From assembly GCF_001578885.1 (NCBI RefSeq), contig NZ_KQ969495.1:1-64000 (forward strand): a stretch of DNA of 64,000 nt. The letters run 5' to 3'. Source of the stretch: Streptococcus sp. DD12. GTDB lineage: Bacteria; Bacillota; Bacilli; Lactobacillales; Streptococcaceae. The notes below the pieces were generated by a model. The model was not told the DNA's origin. It did no database searches and saw nothing but the letters and a program-made list of their open reading frames with translations. Shown piece by piece: positions 21,919 through 30,853 of this stretch. A program made the translations under genes and the position numbers. Numbering within the stretch: position 1 is the first letter of the stretch; the number at the start of each line of letters is the position of its first letter.

Positions 21919-22731
21919 TTAAAAGACACGGTAAACATAAGGGTTTTTGGGTTGAGAGACGGTTTTACAGTCGGTGATATGTAGGACAGGGATATTTTCT
22001 TTGAGAGATTGGTGGTACTCCTGTGTGATCGTACCTGTCATGGTGACCCAAGTATTGTCAGCATAGTGAGTCGTGTTGCCAGTAGTGGCTAGGCCATAGA
22101 CCCCCGAATCTGCGATACAGTGGATGATGCCAAAACGAAAGGCAAATTGGTAATTTTTAACTTTAGGGTCATTGTAGATGAATCCCGTATAGGTTACCGT
22201 TTTTCCGATAAATTCCTGTGGAAATTGATAGATAAGTTCCATGATTTCCATATAGTTATCAGATGTGATGGTGATAGATTGGGCTTTTTGATATTTAGCG
22301 AGTTCCTTTGCCATCTCAGTTGAATAGGCTGATTTGGTAAAGTAGGAGCTGGTATCTGGCTTAAGGTATTGGACGGTGGTTCCATCTTGACTGGTTCCAC
22401 CTGTACTTCCTGCCGCTAATGGGAAATGGTAGCCTTTTGCGGACACTGTTGTGGCATCCAAGGTGACTGTAGGCACTAAAAGTCCAATAAATACAGGTAA
22501 AGCCAGCAGAACCATACTTGATAGACGTGCCTGCCAGCTACTTAGGTGGCTATGCCAATGCAGTTGCTTCATCCAGATGGTCAATTGAACCAGGGCGAGT
22601 AGAAAAGCAAAAAACATGGAAAGATAGGCCAGGTAAGTATAATGGCTATTGATGTACTGATTGAGCTTCCCTGTCAGTTGTAAGTACATGGTTAACTCAA
22701 AATAGCCTGCTAAGATAAGAAAACGTCGCAT
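21919..22731 (-). CDS. TIGR03943-type permease subunit (YcgQ-like)
   Basis: 270 residues. About three membrane segments in the first 90 residues are followed by an extracytoplasmic domain of about 160 residues. 'FIGKTVTYTGFIYND' (about 174-188) and 'FRFGIIHCIADSGVYGLAT' (about 199-217) are typical of the putative two-component permease partner family. It starts 1 nt after the end of the upstream permease gene. The transported substrate is unknown. Confidence 0.8.
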   Translation of the reverse strand: MRRFLILAGYFELTMYLQLTGKLNQYINSHYTYLAYLSMFFAFLLALVQLTIWMKQLHWHSHLSSWQARLSSMVLLALPVFIGLLVPTVTLDATTVSAKGYHFPLAAGSTGGTSQDGTTVQYLKPDTSSYFTKSAYSTEMAKELAKYQKAQSITITSDNYMEIMELIYQFPQEFIGKTVTYTGFIYNDPKVKNYQFAFRFGIIHCIADSGVYGLATTGNTTHYADNTWVTMTGTITQEYHQSLKENIPVLHITDCKTVSQPKNPYVYRVF

Positions 22732-22732
22732 A

Positions 22733-23650
22733 TTAGATAACCCCTACAATTAAACAATAAGAAAGAATGACAGCTACTGAGACACTGACAAAGGTAACAA
22801 TGAAACGTGTTTTGAAGGCATGACCCATCATGAGGAGATTTTTAATATCCACTAATGGCCCAAAAAGCAAGAAGGCTAGAACAGGTGCCATGCCAAAAGT
22901 TGAGAGCAGGGAAGCACCAATAAAGGCATCTGCCTCACTACACAGGGATAAAATAAAGGCCAATAGCATCATGAGTAAAATGGCAATCAAAGGCGTCTGA
23001 CTGATGCTCGTTAAGAGGCGCGTTGGCACATAAATTTGCATGCTAGCTGCCACCAAAGCACCGAAAACCAGGTAGCGACCTGTGTCGAAAAATTCATCTA
23101 CCGCATGGGCTAAGGCTGCGAAAACTTTTTTAGGCCCTGTTGGGGCTAACTGGTCTTCGTCTTGGTGCCCTAACGGTCTCTCTGCAATTATCTGAGGTTT
23201 TAAAATCTGGTCATTGATGACAAAACCAAGAAGAATGCCCATGACATTGGCCACCAAGATGGCTCCGATAAAGCGCAGAAAAACATACCGCCAAGAATTC
23301 CCAAACGCAGAATAAGTCGCAAACAATACGATGGGGTTGATGATAGGTGCTGTAATCAAAAAAGGAATAGCAGTATAGGAGGGGACTTTCTTTTCGATAA
23401 AGCGTGTGATAATAGGGACAATGCCACACTCGCAAGAAGGGAAAACAAGCCCAGCCAAGGTTCCAAAAAGGATACGGAGCACCTTATTTTTGGGGAGAAA
23501 TCCTTGGACGCGGTCAGGGGTCACATATACCTCAATGAAGCCTGATAAAATAGCGCCCATGAAAACAAAAGGTAGCGCTTCAATGATGATAGACAAAAAG
23601 ATGGCCAAACATTGTAAGACGCTAGCTGGTAAATGGGAAAACAAGTTCAT
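22733..23650 (-). CDS. Permease, YcgR/DUF318 family
   Basis: 305 residues with about eight membrane segments. The hallmark 'FPSCECGIVPI' (about 71-81, CxC) near the first repeat and 'LCSEADAFIGASLL' (about 237-250) in the second repeat identify the DUF318 permease family. It forms an operon with a small upstream protein (ATGA overlap) and the TIGR03943 partner downstream. What moves through it is unknown. The CxC motif makes metal or thiol chemistry plausible, but this is inference. Confidence 0.82.
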   Translation of the reverse strand: MNLFSHLPASVLQCLAIFLSIIIEALPFVFMGAILSGFIEVYVTPDRVQGFLPKNKVLRILFGTLAGLVFPSCECGIVPIITRFIEKKVPSYTAIPFLITAPIINPIVLFATYSAFGNSWRYVFLRFIGAILVANVMGILLGFVINDQILKPQIIAERPLGHQDEDQLAPTGPKKVFAALAHAVDEFFDTGRYLVFGALVAASMQIYVPTRLLTSISQTPLIAILLMMLLAFILSLCSEADAFIGASLLSTFGMAPVLAFLLFGPLVDIKNLLMMGHAFKTRFIVTFVSVSVAVILSYCLIVGVI

Positions 23651-23784
23651 GCGTCCGTCTCTTTTTTAGTTGATTTTTTTGTCTGTTTAGGGTCTGGCTC
23701 CTGAGCGCCTTCTAGCTTAGGCAGCGTGGCAAAGTTTTCTAACATTTTTTCTAAGTCGTCATTTTTTCGATAAGTAATACCCAT
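23647..23784 (-). CDS. Small 45-residue protein, SPJ_0845-like
   Basis: Short hydrophilic protein that opens MGITYRKNDDLEKM, continues with 'ENFATLPKLEG' and ends in a Lys-rich tail. GGAGG (23791-23795) stands 6 nt before the ATG, TATAAT (minus, 23819-23814) lies upstream, and its TGA overlaps the permease ATG, so it is a real first gene of the operon. From memory it resembles the short streptococcal SPJ_0845 family. No function is known. It may be an accessory subunit of the permease. Confidence 0.72.
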   Translation of the reverse strand: MGITYRKNDDLEKMLENFATLPKLEGAQEPDPKQTKKSTKKETDA

Positions 23785-23858
23785 AGGGGACCTCCAAGTC
23801 TTGTAATGGATTTATTATACTACCAATCAGCGCATAAGTGAAAAATTTTGCTGACTTT

Positions 23859-23866
23859 TTCGAATA
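23859..23866 (+). promoter_or_regulatory. Competence sigma factor (ComX/SigX) box before comEA
   Basis: TTCGAATA matches the streptococcal com-box TACGAATA at 7 of 8 positions and is preceded by a T-rich run. It lies 21 nt before the comEA start. The same octamer precedes coiA in this window. Confidence 0.75.
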
Positions 23867-23887
23867 AAGGGATAGAAGGAGGTTGTC

Positions 23888-24559
23888 ATGAGACAGGAGT
23901 TTTGTAAGTGGATTAAGGCCTATCGATGGCCTTTATGTTTTGGAATTTGTGCCTGCTTGCTCTTAGCAGTTTTGATCTTGTCAGGCCCGAAAGAGTCAAC
24001 TGGTGTGGACCTTAATCACTACTCTGCGCTATCTAGCCAGTCTTCTACCACTGTTTCTCATCCATCTTCCTCACAGTCAGGTCAGTCGTCTAGTGAGGGG
24101 ACGCTGGTTGTCGATGTCAAGGGGGCGGTCAAGCAGCCAGGCGTTTACGAACTGGCTTATGGGAGTCGAGTGACCGATGCGATCAAAAAAGCAGGAGGCT
24201 TTCAAGCTAATGCCAATCAAAAATCAGTCAATCTTGCCCAAAAATTACAAGATGAGGCTGTCATCTACGTTGCGAGTCAAGGGGAGGCTGTCTCCGAAGT
24301 GATCAGTGCTTCTACAGGTACGGCTTCTGAGACCAATACAGTTATCTCAATCGATGCTTCAGACAAGAAAATCAATCTCAATACGGCTACGGTAGCCGAT
24401 CTTCAGACGATTTCTGGCATTGGGCAAAAGCGTGCGCAAGATATTATTGCCTATCGAGATAGCAAGGGCGGTTTTACATCGGTGGATGATTTAAAAGAGG
24501 TTTCAGGCATTGGAGACAAGACCTTTGAAAAAATTAAAGACGCTGTTACAGTGGACTAA
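23888..24559 (+). CDS. comEA: Competence protein ComEA (DNA receptor)
   Basis: 223 residues. One membrane anchor (about 18-35) is followed by a Ser/Thr-rich linker (about 45-75), an SLBB-like domain 'VVDVKGAVKQPGVYEL' (about 77-92) and a C-terminal helix-hairpin-helix pair 'LNTATVADLQTISGIGQKRAQDIIAYR' and 'FTSVDDLKEVSGIGDKTFEKI'. It binds double-stranded DNA outside the membrane during natural transformation. The gene is preceded by GAAGGAGG and a SigX box and overlaps comEC. Confidence 0.96.
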   Translation: MRQEFCKWIKAYRWPLCFGICACLLLAVLILSGPKESTGVDLNHYSALSSQSSTTVSHPSSSQSGQSSSEGTLVVDVKGAVKQPGVYELAYGSRVTDAIKKAGGFQANANQKSVNLAQKLQDEAVIYVASQGEAVSEVISASTGTASETNTVISIDASDKKINLNTATVADLQTISGIGQKRAQDIIAYRDSKGGFTSVDDLKEVSGIGDKTFEKIKDAVTVD

Positions 24560-26789
24560 AGGACGTTGTATATCACTGCCTCATGTCACCCTATTGGTCC
24601 TCTTATTTTATTATGCCTCTTTTGTCAACCATCCTTACTTATGGGGAGGCTGCTTGTTTGCTTGCTTTCTTGCCTATTGGCGCATGCCTAAAAAATGCTA
24701 TGGCTTCACAAGTTTTGTTCTACTGACTTGCTTTGCTTTTATCCTGTGGCAAAGTTTTCAAGCGAAGCAAAAGGAGGCACAGGTCCCTGAGCAAGTCAGC
24801 CAAGTGACGCTTATACCAGATACTGTGACAGTCAATGGGGATCGCCTGAGTTTTCGTGGCTCTGATCAGGGACAGACCTATCAAGTTTTTTACCAATTCC
24901 AGAATCCACAGGAAAAGAGATGGTTTGAAGAAAATTTCCATAGTCTTAAACTGCAAGTGACGGCCAAGCTCGAAATGCCTGAAAGACAGCGGAATTTTCA
25001 AGGTTACGACTACCGTAACTACCTGCGGACACAAGGAATTTATCGGATTTTGCAGATTCGCTCTATTTCTTCAATAGACAGGGGAAACCTGGGGGTAAGA
25101 GGGGTCTTGGCGGAGTGGCGGCGGGCTTGTATTGTTCATATCCAAAAGCATTTTCCAGCGCCTATGCAACATTATATGACCGGCCTACTTTTTGGGTATT
25201 TGGATAAGTCATTCGACGAGATGAGTGAGATTTACACGAGTTTGGGGATTATTCATCTGTTTGCCCTCTCAGGCATGCAGGTTGGTTTCTTTTTAGCGGC
25301 TTTTCGCTTTTGTTATCTGCGTCTTGGTGGTTACCGAGATTGGCTTTTTTGGGGGCAGTTACCTTTTGCGGTGCTGTATGGGGCTTTAACTGGAGGGACA
25401 GTTTCTGTATTACGTAGCCTCACACAGTCGCAACTCTCTTTTTTAGGTTTGCGGTCTTGGGATAATTTAGCCTTGACGGTGCTTGTCTTAATTGGGCTGA
25501 TGCCACAGAGTCTGCTCACAGCTGGCGGTGTCCTCAGTTTGGCCTATGCTTTTATCTTGTCTAGTTGTGATTGGGAAAAATGGCCAAAGATGACAGCCTT
25601 AGCCATGGAGATTGTCACCATTAGTTTGGGTGCCTTGCCAATTCTGCTCTATTATTACGGAATTTACCAACCCTTATCAATCCCTTTGACGGCCTTATTT
25701 TCCTTTGTCTTCGACTTGCTTATGCTACCAGGCCTGACATTACTTTTTATCCTTTCTTGTGTTTATCCTGTCACACAGGTCAATGGTAGTTTTAAACTCC
25801 TAGAACACGTGTTGACCTTTATTGAAAAAAACACTATACGTCCTCTGGTTCTGGGAAAACCGAGTCTTCTACTCTGTCTCTTGCTCTTAATCCTGCTTGG
25901 ACTTTTGCTGGACTTCTGGTCAAAAAAATCCCTGCGTCTTAGCCTTGGTATCGTTTTGGTAGTCCTTTTTTTTAGTGTGAAATGGCCCCTTACTAATGAA
26001 GTAACCATCATTGACGTTGGGCAAGGAGACAGTATTTTCTTACGCGATATGAGGGGGAAAACCATTCTGATTGACACGGGTGGGAAGGTAACATTTGGCT
26101 CTAAAGACCCCTGGCGGTCGGGAACCTCAACGCCTAATGCTCAAAAGACAGTCATTCCCTATTTACAAGCGCGTGGTGTAGGGAAAATTGACCAACTGGT
26201 TTTGACACATACGGACACCGATCATGTCGGTGATTTACTAGAACTAGCTAAAAATGTCAAAATTGGTGAAATTTTAGTTTCTCCGGGGAGTCTAACGCAA
26301 AAGGATTTTGTCCAAACATTAAAAGCAAGCGGTAGCCGCGTGAACATTTTACAGGCTGGCGGTCGCCTAGCCATTATGGGAACTTATCTTGAATGTCTCT
26401 ATCCTCAAAGAACAGGCGATGGTGGTAATAATGATTCCTTAGTCCTGTACGGTAGTCTACTGGGGCAACGGTTTTTATTCACGGGTGATTTGGAGGCAGA
26501 AGGCGAACAACAGTTGTTGCAAACCTATCCTAATTTACCAGTAGATATTTTAAAAGCAGGGCACCACGGTTCCAAAGGGTCAAGCAGTCCGGAATTTTTA
26601 AAAGCTATCAAAGCGAAACTAGCCTTGGTGTCTGCAGGTAAAAATAACCGCTACCAGCATCCCCATTTAGAAACCTTGGAACGATTTCAAGCCCAACAGA
26701 TGGCTGTTTTGCGGACGGACCAACAAGGGGCGATTCGCTTCACTGGTTGGACCCATTGGCATATAGAGACGGTCCATGAAGCGGAATAA
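24510..26789 (+). CDS. comEC: Competence channel protein ComEC
   Basis: About 750 residues, full length. A DUF4131-like N-terminal domain, a multi-pass competence domain ('GLLFGYLDKSFDEMSEIYTSLGIIHLFALSGMQVGFFLA', about 227-265) and a C-terminal metallo-beta-lactamase-like domain with 'DVGQGDSIF' and 'LTHTDTDHVGDL' (about 567-578) are seen, all intact. It conducts single-stranded DNA across the membrane. The start is uncertain: the open frame begins at TTG 24510 inside comEA, with TTG 24525 and later codons also possible. Translation is coupled to comEA. Confidence 0.93.
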   Translation: METRPLKKLKTLLQWTKGRCISLPHVTLLVLLFYYASFVNHPYLWGGCLFACFLAYWRMPKKCYGFTSFVLLTCFAFILWQSFQAKQKEAQVPEQVSQVTLIPDTVTVNGDRLSFRGSDQGQTYQVFYQFQNPQEKRWFEENFHSLKLQVTAKLEMPERQRNFQGYDYRNYLRTQGIYRILQIRSISSIDRGNLGVRGVLAEWRRACIVHIQKHFPAPMQHYMTGLLFGYLDKSFDEMSEIYTSLGIIHLFALSGMQVGFFLAAFRFCYLRLGGYRDWLFWGQLPFAVLYGALTGGTVSVLRSLTQSQLSFLGLRSWDNLALTVLVLIGLMPQSLLTAGGVLSLAYAFILSSCDWEKWPKMTALAMEIVTISLGALPILLYYYGIYQPLSIPLTALFSFVFDLLMLPGLTLLFILSCVYPVTQVNGSFKLLEHVLTFIEKNTIRPLVLGKPSLLLCLLLLILLGLLLDFWSKKSLRLSLGIVLVVLFFSVKWPLTNEVTIIDVGQGDSIFLRDMRGKTILIDTGGKVTFGSKDPWRSGTSTPNAQKTVIPYLQARGVGKIDQLVLTHTDTDHVGDLLELAKNVKIGEILVSPGSLTQKDFVQTLKASGSRVNILQAGGRLAIMGTYLECLYPQRTGDGGNNDSLVLYGSLLGQRFLFTGDLEAEGEQQLLQTYPNLPVDILKAGHHGSKGSSSPEFLKAIKAKLALVSAGKNNRYQHPHLETLERFQAQQMAVLRTDQQGAIRFTGWTHWHIETVHEAE

Positions 26790-26799
26790 GGCTCTTTTG

Positions 26800-26808
26800 T
26801 GGTACAAT
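26800..26808 (+). promoter_or_regulatory. Extended -10 promoter abutting holA
   Basis: TGGTACAAT ends 6 nt before the ATG at 26815, so the transcription start would coincide with the start codon. No ribosome binding site lies between. Confidence 0.6.
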
Positions 26809-26814
26809 GAAAGC

Positions 26815-27846
26815 ATGTTACCCATCACAACGATAGACAATTTAACAGTGGCCCAATTGCCCCCAGTTACTGTACTAAGTGGCGAGGATAGTGGCCAGTA
26901 CACGATTTTAAAAGAAAAGCTCTTGGCTCAGGTCGGCTACAACCCTGGAGATTTAACATATAGCTACTTTGACCTCTCTCAAGTAGCCTATGCAGAAGCG
27001 GCTTTGGATTTGGAATCATTACCTTTTTTCTCAGACCAAAAGATTGTGATTTTTGACCAGTTTCTTGACCTAACGACGGTTAAAAAATCCTATTTGGACG
27101 AAAAAGACCTCAAAGCATTTGAAGAGTATCTTTCAAACCCTGTCGAAAGCACACGTTTGATTATCTGTGCGCCAGGGAAGCTAGATGGCAAGCGGCGTCT
27201 GGTCAAATTACTCAAAAAAAAGGCATCCCTCATAGAAGCAACTCCTGTAAAGGAAGCGGATTTGCGCACCTACATGGCTAACCTTTTACAGGCTTCAGAA
27301 TTGGAGGTATCAGCAGCAGATTTGGAAGTGTTTTTAGAAAAGTCACAATTTGATTTTGCGACGGCTCTTCAAAATAAGGAATTGTTGATTCAAGTCAAGG
27401 GGAGAGGGCCAGTTGATGCTAAAGACATCAGGGATATCCTGCCCCGTAGTTTGCAAGATGATATCTTTTTGTTGAGTCGTTATCTGCTCCAAAAAGAGAT
27501 TGACCAAGCCCGTCAGTTGACGCAGGATTTGGTGATGCAAGGACAAGATGAGGTCAAATTACTGGCTGTTTTGCTTGGTCAGTTTCGCATGTATTATCAA
27601 GTGGGGCTATTGGTCAAGGCAGGGAAGTCGGAGAGTCAGATGATTTCATTGTTATCAGATGCTTTGGGGCGCAAAGTGAATCCCTACCAAGTGAAATTCG
27701 CTATCCGTGATAGTCGCGGTTTGTCGCTGAAACAGTTACGCCATTGTATGCTGACCCTCATCGAGACGGATTATGGGATAAAGACTGGGCAGTATGAGAA
27801 GGCCTATTTGTTTGATGTGGCTCTGCTAAAGATGGTCTGTGAATAG
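26815..27846 (+). CDS. holA: DNA polymerase III subunit delta
   Basis: 343 residues from ATG 26815. The longer frame from 26776 begins inside comEC and adds a non-conserved tail. Clamp-loader subunit that opens the beta ring. Family features are 'VTVLSGEDSGQY' near the N-terminus (degenerate Walker region), 'LDLESLPFFSDQKIVIFDQF' and 'RLIICAPGKLDGKRRLVKLLKK', then an alpha-helical C-terminal collar domain. It follows comEC in other streptococci too. It may be read both from the competence promoter and from its own leaderless promoter. Confidence 0.92.
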   Translation: MLPITTIDNLTVAQLPPVTVLSGEDSGQYTILKEKLLAQVGYNPGDLTYSYFDLSQVAYAEAALDLESLPFFSDQKIVIFDQFLDLTTVKKSYLDEKDLKAFEEYLSNPVESTRLIICAPGKLDGKRRLVKLLKKKASLIEATPVKEADLRTYMANLLQASELEVSAADLEVFLEKSQFDFATALQNKELLIQVKGRGPVDAKDIRDILPRSLQDDIFLLSRYLLQKEIDQARQLTQDLVMQGQDEVKLLAVLLGQFRMYYQVGLLVKAGKSESQMISLLSDALGRKVNPYQVKFAIRDSRGLSLKQLRHCMLTLIETDYGIKTGQYEKAYLFDVALLKMVCE

Positions 27847-27865
27847 ATTTTTTCAGTCAAATAAG

Positions 27866-27892
27866 TTGAAAGTCCCACAACTTTGCTATAAA
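27866..27892 (+). promoter_or_regulatory. sodA promoter
   Basis: TTGAAA (27866-27871), a 15-nt spacer and an extended -10 TGCTATAAA (27884-27892), 34 nt before the sodA ATG. Confidence 0.6.
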
Positions 27893-27926
27893 ATGTAGGC
27901 AACTAAGATGAAAAGAGGAATGGCTA

Positions 27927-28535
27927 ATGACAATCCAATTACCTGAATTACCTTATGCTTATGATGCCCTTGAACCCTATATCGATGCTGAAACGATGAA
28001 ATTGCACCATGACAAGCACCATGCGACCTACGTAGCCAATGCCAACGCTGCCTTGGAAAAACATCCAGAGATTGGTGAAAACTTAGAAAGTCTTTTGGCA
28101 AATGTCGATCGCATTCCTGAAGCTATTCGTCAAGCAGTCATTAATAATGGGGGTGGTCACCTCAACCATAGCCTTTTCTGGGAATTGCTGACACCTGAGT
28201 CAACAGACTTGTCAGCTGAGTTGAAAGCTGCTATTGATGAACGCTTTGGCAACTTCCAAAACTTCAAAGATGAATTTGCAGCAGCAGCTAAAACACGCTT
28301 CGGTTCTGGCTGGGCTTGGTTGGTTGTTGACAAAGACGGTAACCTGCAAGTTGAATCAACGGCTAATCAAGATACGCCTTTGTCAGAAGGGAAAACACCA
28401 ATTCTTGCTTTGGATGTCTGGGAGCACGCTTACTACCTGAAGTATCGCAATGTTCGACCAGATTATATTGAAGCATTCTTCCACGTTGTCAACTGGGACA
28501 AAGTAAACGAACTTTACGCAGCCGCTAAGGCCTAA
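27927..28535 (+). CDS. sodA: Superoxide dismutase (Mn/Fe family)
   Basis: 202 residues, standard for streptococcal SodA. The metal ligands are His27 in '[12 protein letters not shown]', His in '[14 protein letters not shown]' (about 70-83) and Asp plus His in '[12 protein letters not shown]' (about 161-172). 'GSGWAWLV' is conserved. It dismutates superoxide in the cytosol. It is monocistronic, with its own promoter and a very long hairpin downstream. Mn versus Fe use cannot be settled from sequence alone, but streptococcal SodA is normally Mn-dependent. Confidence 0.96.
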   Translation: MTIQLPELPYAYDALEPYIDAETMKLHHDKHHATYVANANAALEKHPEIGENLESLLANVDRIPEAIRQAVINNGGGHLNHSLFWELLTPESTDLSAELKAAIDERFGNFQNFKDEFAAAAKTRFGSGWAWLVVDKDGNLQVESTANQDTPLSEGKTPILALDVWEHAYYLKYRNVRPDYIEAFFHVVNWDKVNELYAAAKA

Positions 28536-28703
28536 TAAATGAAAAAAGTGAGCTGACTAGGCTTGCTTTTTGATTGCTGAAAATAGACTGCCTCTTTTAA
28601 AAAGGCTATTGACCGAAATTCCAGCATGCTAGGGGATGAAGTGCTTTACCAAAGATTTTTGAAACTGGTCGCAAAAAGCGTCGTGTTTTCTTCAAAAAGT
28701 CCC

Positions 28704-28776
28704 CACACAAGATTAACACATCCAAAAAGAGGCCTTTTCAATCAAGGTCTCTTTTTGGATGTGTTAATCTTGTGTG
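28704..28776. repeat. 33-bp inverted repeat acting as terminator, overlapping the queA stop
   Basis: Arms at 28704-28736 and 28744-28776 are complementary over 33 bp with one mismatch that is a G-U pair in RNA. The loop is 7 nt. The core (AAAAAGAGGCCTT with AAGGTCTCTTTTT) is a normal bidirectional terminator for sodA and queA. The outer 20 bp of the right arm are the last codons and stop of queA (ending at 28764), so the left arm is an inverted copy of the queA 3' end. Confidence 0.9.
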
Positions 28777-29822
28777 CGTCTAGTGACAAACATGGCATCG
28801 CCAAAACTAAAGAAGCGATAGTTTTCTTTAACGGCATGTGCGTAGGCAGATAAGACAAATTCGCGGCCTGCAAAAGCGGATACGAGCATGACTAAGGTTG
28901 ATTTTGGCAGGTGGAAGTTGGTCGAAAAAGCATCGACAAGGGTAAAGCGGTAACCAGGTTTGATAAAAATATTGGTCCAGCCCGAGTCTGCTTGGATGTC
29001 TCCCTTAAATTTTTGGCCAATGGTTTCTAAGGTTCGGATAGAGGTAGTCCCAACTGCCACAATACGTCCACCAGCTGCCTTGGTTTCTCTTAACGTTTGG
29101 GCAGATGCCTCATCGAGTTGGTAAAATTCAGAGTGCATGGTATGCTCTGAAAGGTCATCGACAGAGACAGGCCGAAAGGTACCTAGGCCCACATGGAGGG
29201 TCAGATAGACCAGCTTTACGCCCTTGTTCTTGATACGTTCTAACAACTCAGGTGTGAAATGAAGACCAGCTGTCGGGGCAGCCGCTGAACCATTTTCCTT
29301 GGCATAGACCGTTTGGTATCGGTCTTTATCAGCTAACTTTTCATGGATATAAGGTGGAAGTGGCATCTCGCCCAGGCTTTCAAGCACTTCTAGAAAGATT
29401 CCCTGGTAGTGAAAGGTGACGATGCGTCCACCGTGGTCCAATTCTTGGCAGATGGTGGCCGTCAAACGCCCATCACCAAATGACACTTTGGTCCCGACCT
29501 TTAAGCGTTTGGCGGGTTTGGCGAGAACTTCCCACTGGTCATCCTGAGTATTTTTGAGGAGAAGAAATTCCACATGGCCATGTGTTCCTTCCTTTTCCCC
29601 GTGGAGACGCGCAGGTAGGACGCGGGTGTTGTTCATGACTAAGGCGTCCCCAGGGCTGAGGTAATCAATGATATGGTCAAAGTGGGTATCTGTCATTTGT
29701 TCGGTGACAGGGTCAATGACTAAGAGTTTGGAACTATCACGTTGCTCAAGTGGGGTTTGAGCAATGAGTTCTTCGGGGAGGTTAAAATCAAAATCGCTTG
29801 TTTTCAAATGGTATTCCTTCAT
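28764..29822 (-). CDS. queA: tRNA preQ1(34) S-adenosylmethionine ribosyltransferase-isomerase
   Basis: 352 residues. It adds the epoxycyclopentanediol group to preQ1 in tRNA, the penultimate step of queuosine synthesis. Motifs are '[25 protein letters not shown]', '[10 protein letters not shown]', '[14 protein letters not shown]' and '[10 protein letters not shown]'. The family normally ends near 'FFSFGDAMF'. Here a short tail VTRRTQD follows, and its codons form one arm of the inverted repeat downstream. On the minus strand TATAAT lies at 29851-29846. Confidence 0.96.
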   Translation of the reverse strand: MKEYHLKTSDFDFNLPEELIAQTPLEQRDSSKLLVIDPVTEQMTDTHFDHIIDYLSPGDALVMNNTRVLPARLHGEKEGTHGHVEFLLLKNTQDDQWEVLAKPAKRLKVGTKVSFGDGRLTATICQELDHGGRIVTFHYQGIFLEVLESLGEMPLPPYIHEKLADKDRYQTVYAKENGSAAAPTAGLHFTPELLERIKNKGVKLVYLTLHVGLGTFRPVSVDDLSEHTMHSEFYQLDEASAQTLRETKAAGGRIVAVGTTSIRTLETIGQKFKGDIQADSGWTNIFIKPGYRFTLVDAFSTNFHLPKSTLVMLVSAFAGREFVLSAYAHAVKENYRFFSFGDAMFVTRRTQD

Positions 29823-29869
29823 TTCTAGCTAAACATACGTTCTCTATTATAGCATTTTATGACCGGCAT

Positions 29870-29877
29870 TTCGAATA
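29870..29877 (+). promoter_or_regulatory. Competence sigma factor (ComX/SigX) box before coiA
   Basis: TTCGAATA, identical to the octamer before comEA, lies 19 nt upstream of the coiA ATG. Confidence 0.75.
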
Positions 29878-29895
29878 TGAGGATAGGAGGTGTTT

Positions 29896-30849
29896 ATGCT
29901 AACTGCCCGTTTGAAAACTGGCCAGCTTGTCCTAGCCCAAGACAGTACAAAAAATCAAGGCCCCTTTTATTGCCCTGCTTGTAAGAGTCTCCTGCGGTTG
30001 CGACAGGGGGAGATTACGGTCGCTCATTTTGCCCATGTCTCACGACAAGAATGTTCCTTTTGTTCAGAGAATGAATCATCGGAGCATTTGGGCTTAAAAT
30101 CAGCCCTTTACCAAGCCTTGAGTGGTCAAGAAAAGGTGCAGGTGGAAGCCACTTTGCCTCAATTGGGACAAATTGCGGATCTTTTAGTCAACGACTGTTT
30201 GGCCTTGGAGGTTCAATGTTCTCCCCTAGCGTTTGAGCGCCTTCGTCAGCGAACCCAGGCCTACCACAGGCATGGCTATCAAGTGCTCTGGCTTTTGGGG
30301 AAGAAGTTATGGCTAAAGCACCGCTTGACTTCACTGCAAAAACAATTCTTGTATTATTCAGAAAATTATGGTTTTTACCTGTGGGAGCTCGATCAGGACA
30401 TGAAGGTCTTGCGCCTTAAGTATCTCATCCATGAGGATTTGCATGGAACTGTCCATTACCTTCAAAGCGTTTTTTCCTTAGCTGATGTCACCTTGGATCA
30501 CTTTCGTCGTCCCTTTGCAGCTCAGCCCATGCCACAGTTGGTATTTTATGAAGACAAACACATTAAAAACTATATTCAAGCCTGTTTGCTTCGACGGGAT
30601 AAAAAATGGTTGCAACGTCAAGAAAAAGCTTATTTGTTAGGTGGCAATCTTTTGCAATTACCCCTTAAGGCCTTTTTCCCGCAGTGTCGCCCCCCTACTT
30701 GCCCAGAGGGGTTCTTGCAAATTTCGGCAGACCTAGGCAACTATCAGACAAATTTTGAGCACTTTTATAAAAATGCTGGTTACAGCTACCCTCAAAGGCT
30801 CTATCCTCCAGCTTATTATGCTATAATGAAGGCTAAGAAAGCGAGGTAA
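29896..30849 (+). CDS. coiA: Competence protein CoiA
   Basis: 317 residues from ATG 29896, chosen because ATAGGAGGTG immediately precedes it (the GTG at 29890 is inside the ribosome site). The N-terminal zinc-ribbon-like part is '[24 protein letters not shown]' (about 23-46). The nuclease-like core '[18 protein letters not shown]' (about 95-112) has the D..ExQ pattern. CoiA helps RecA-dependent recombination of incoming DNA. It is 4 nt before pepF, the usual streptococcal pairing. Confidence 0.93.
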   Translation: MLTARLKTGQLVLAQDSTKNQGPFYCPACKSLLRLRQGEITVAHFAHVSRQECSFCSENESSEHLGLKSALYQALSGQEKVQVEATLPQLGQIADLLVNDCLALEVQCSPLAFERLRQRTQAYHRHGYQVLWLLGKKLWLKHRLTSLQKQFLYYSENYGFYLWELDQDMKVLRLKYLIHEDLHGTVHYLQSVFSLADVTLDHFRRPFAAQPMPQLVFYEDKHIKNYIQACLLRRDKKWLQRQEKAYLLGGNLLQLPLKAFFPQCRPPTCPEGFLQISADLGNYQTNFEHFYKNAGYSYPQRLYPPAYYAIMKAKKAR

Positions 30850-30853
30850 TGAC

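Noticed and set aside
28626-28853. 75-codon open frame across the sodA-queA spacer
   Set aside because: Runs through the 33-bp inverted repeat and into queA on the opposite strand; no ribosome site.
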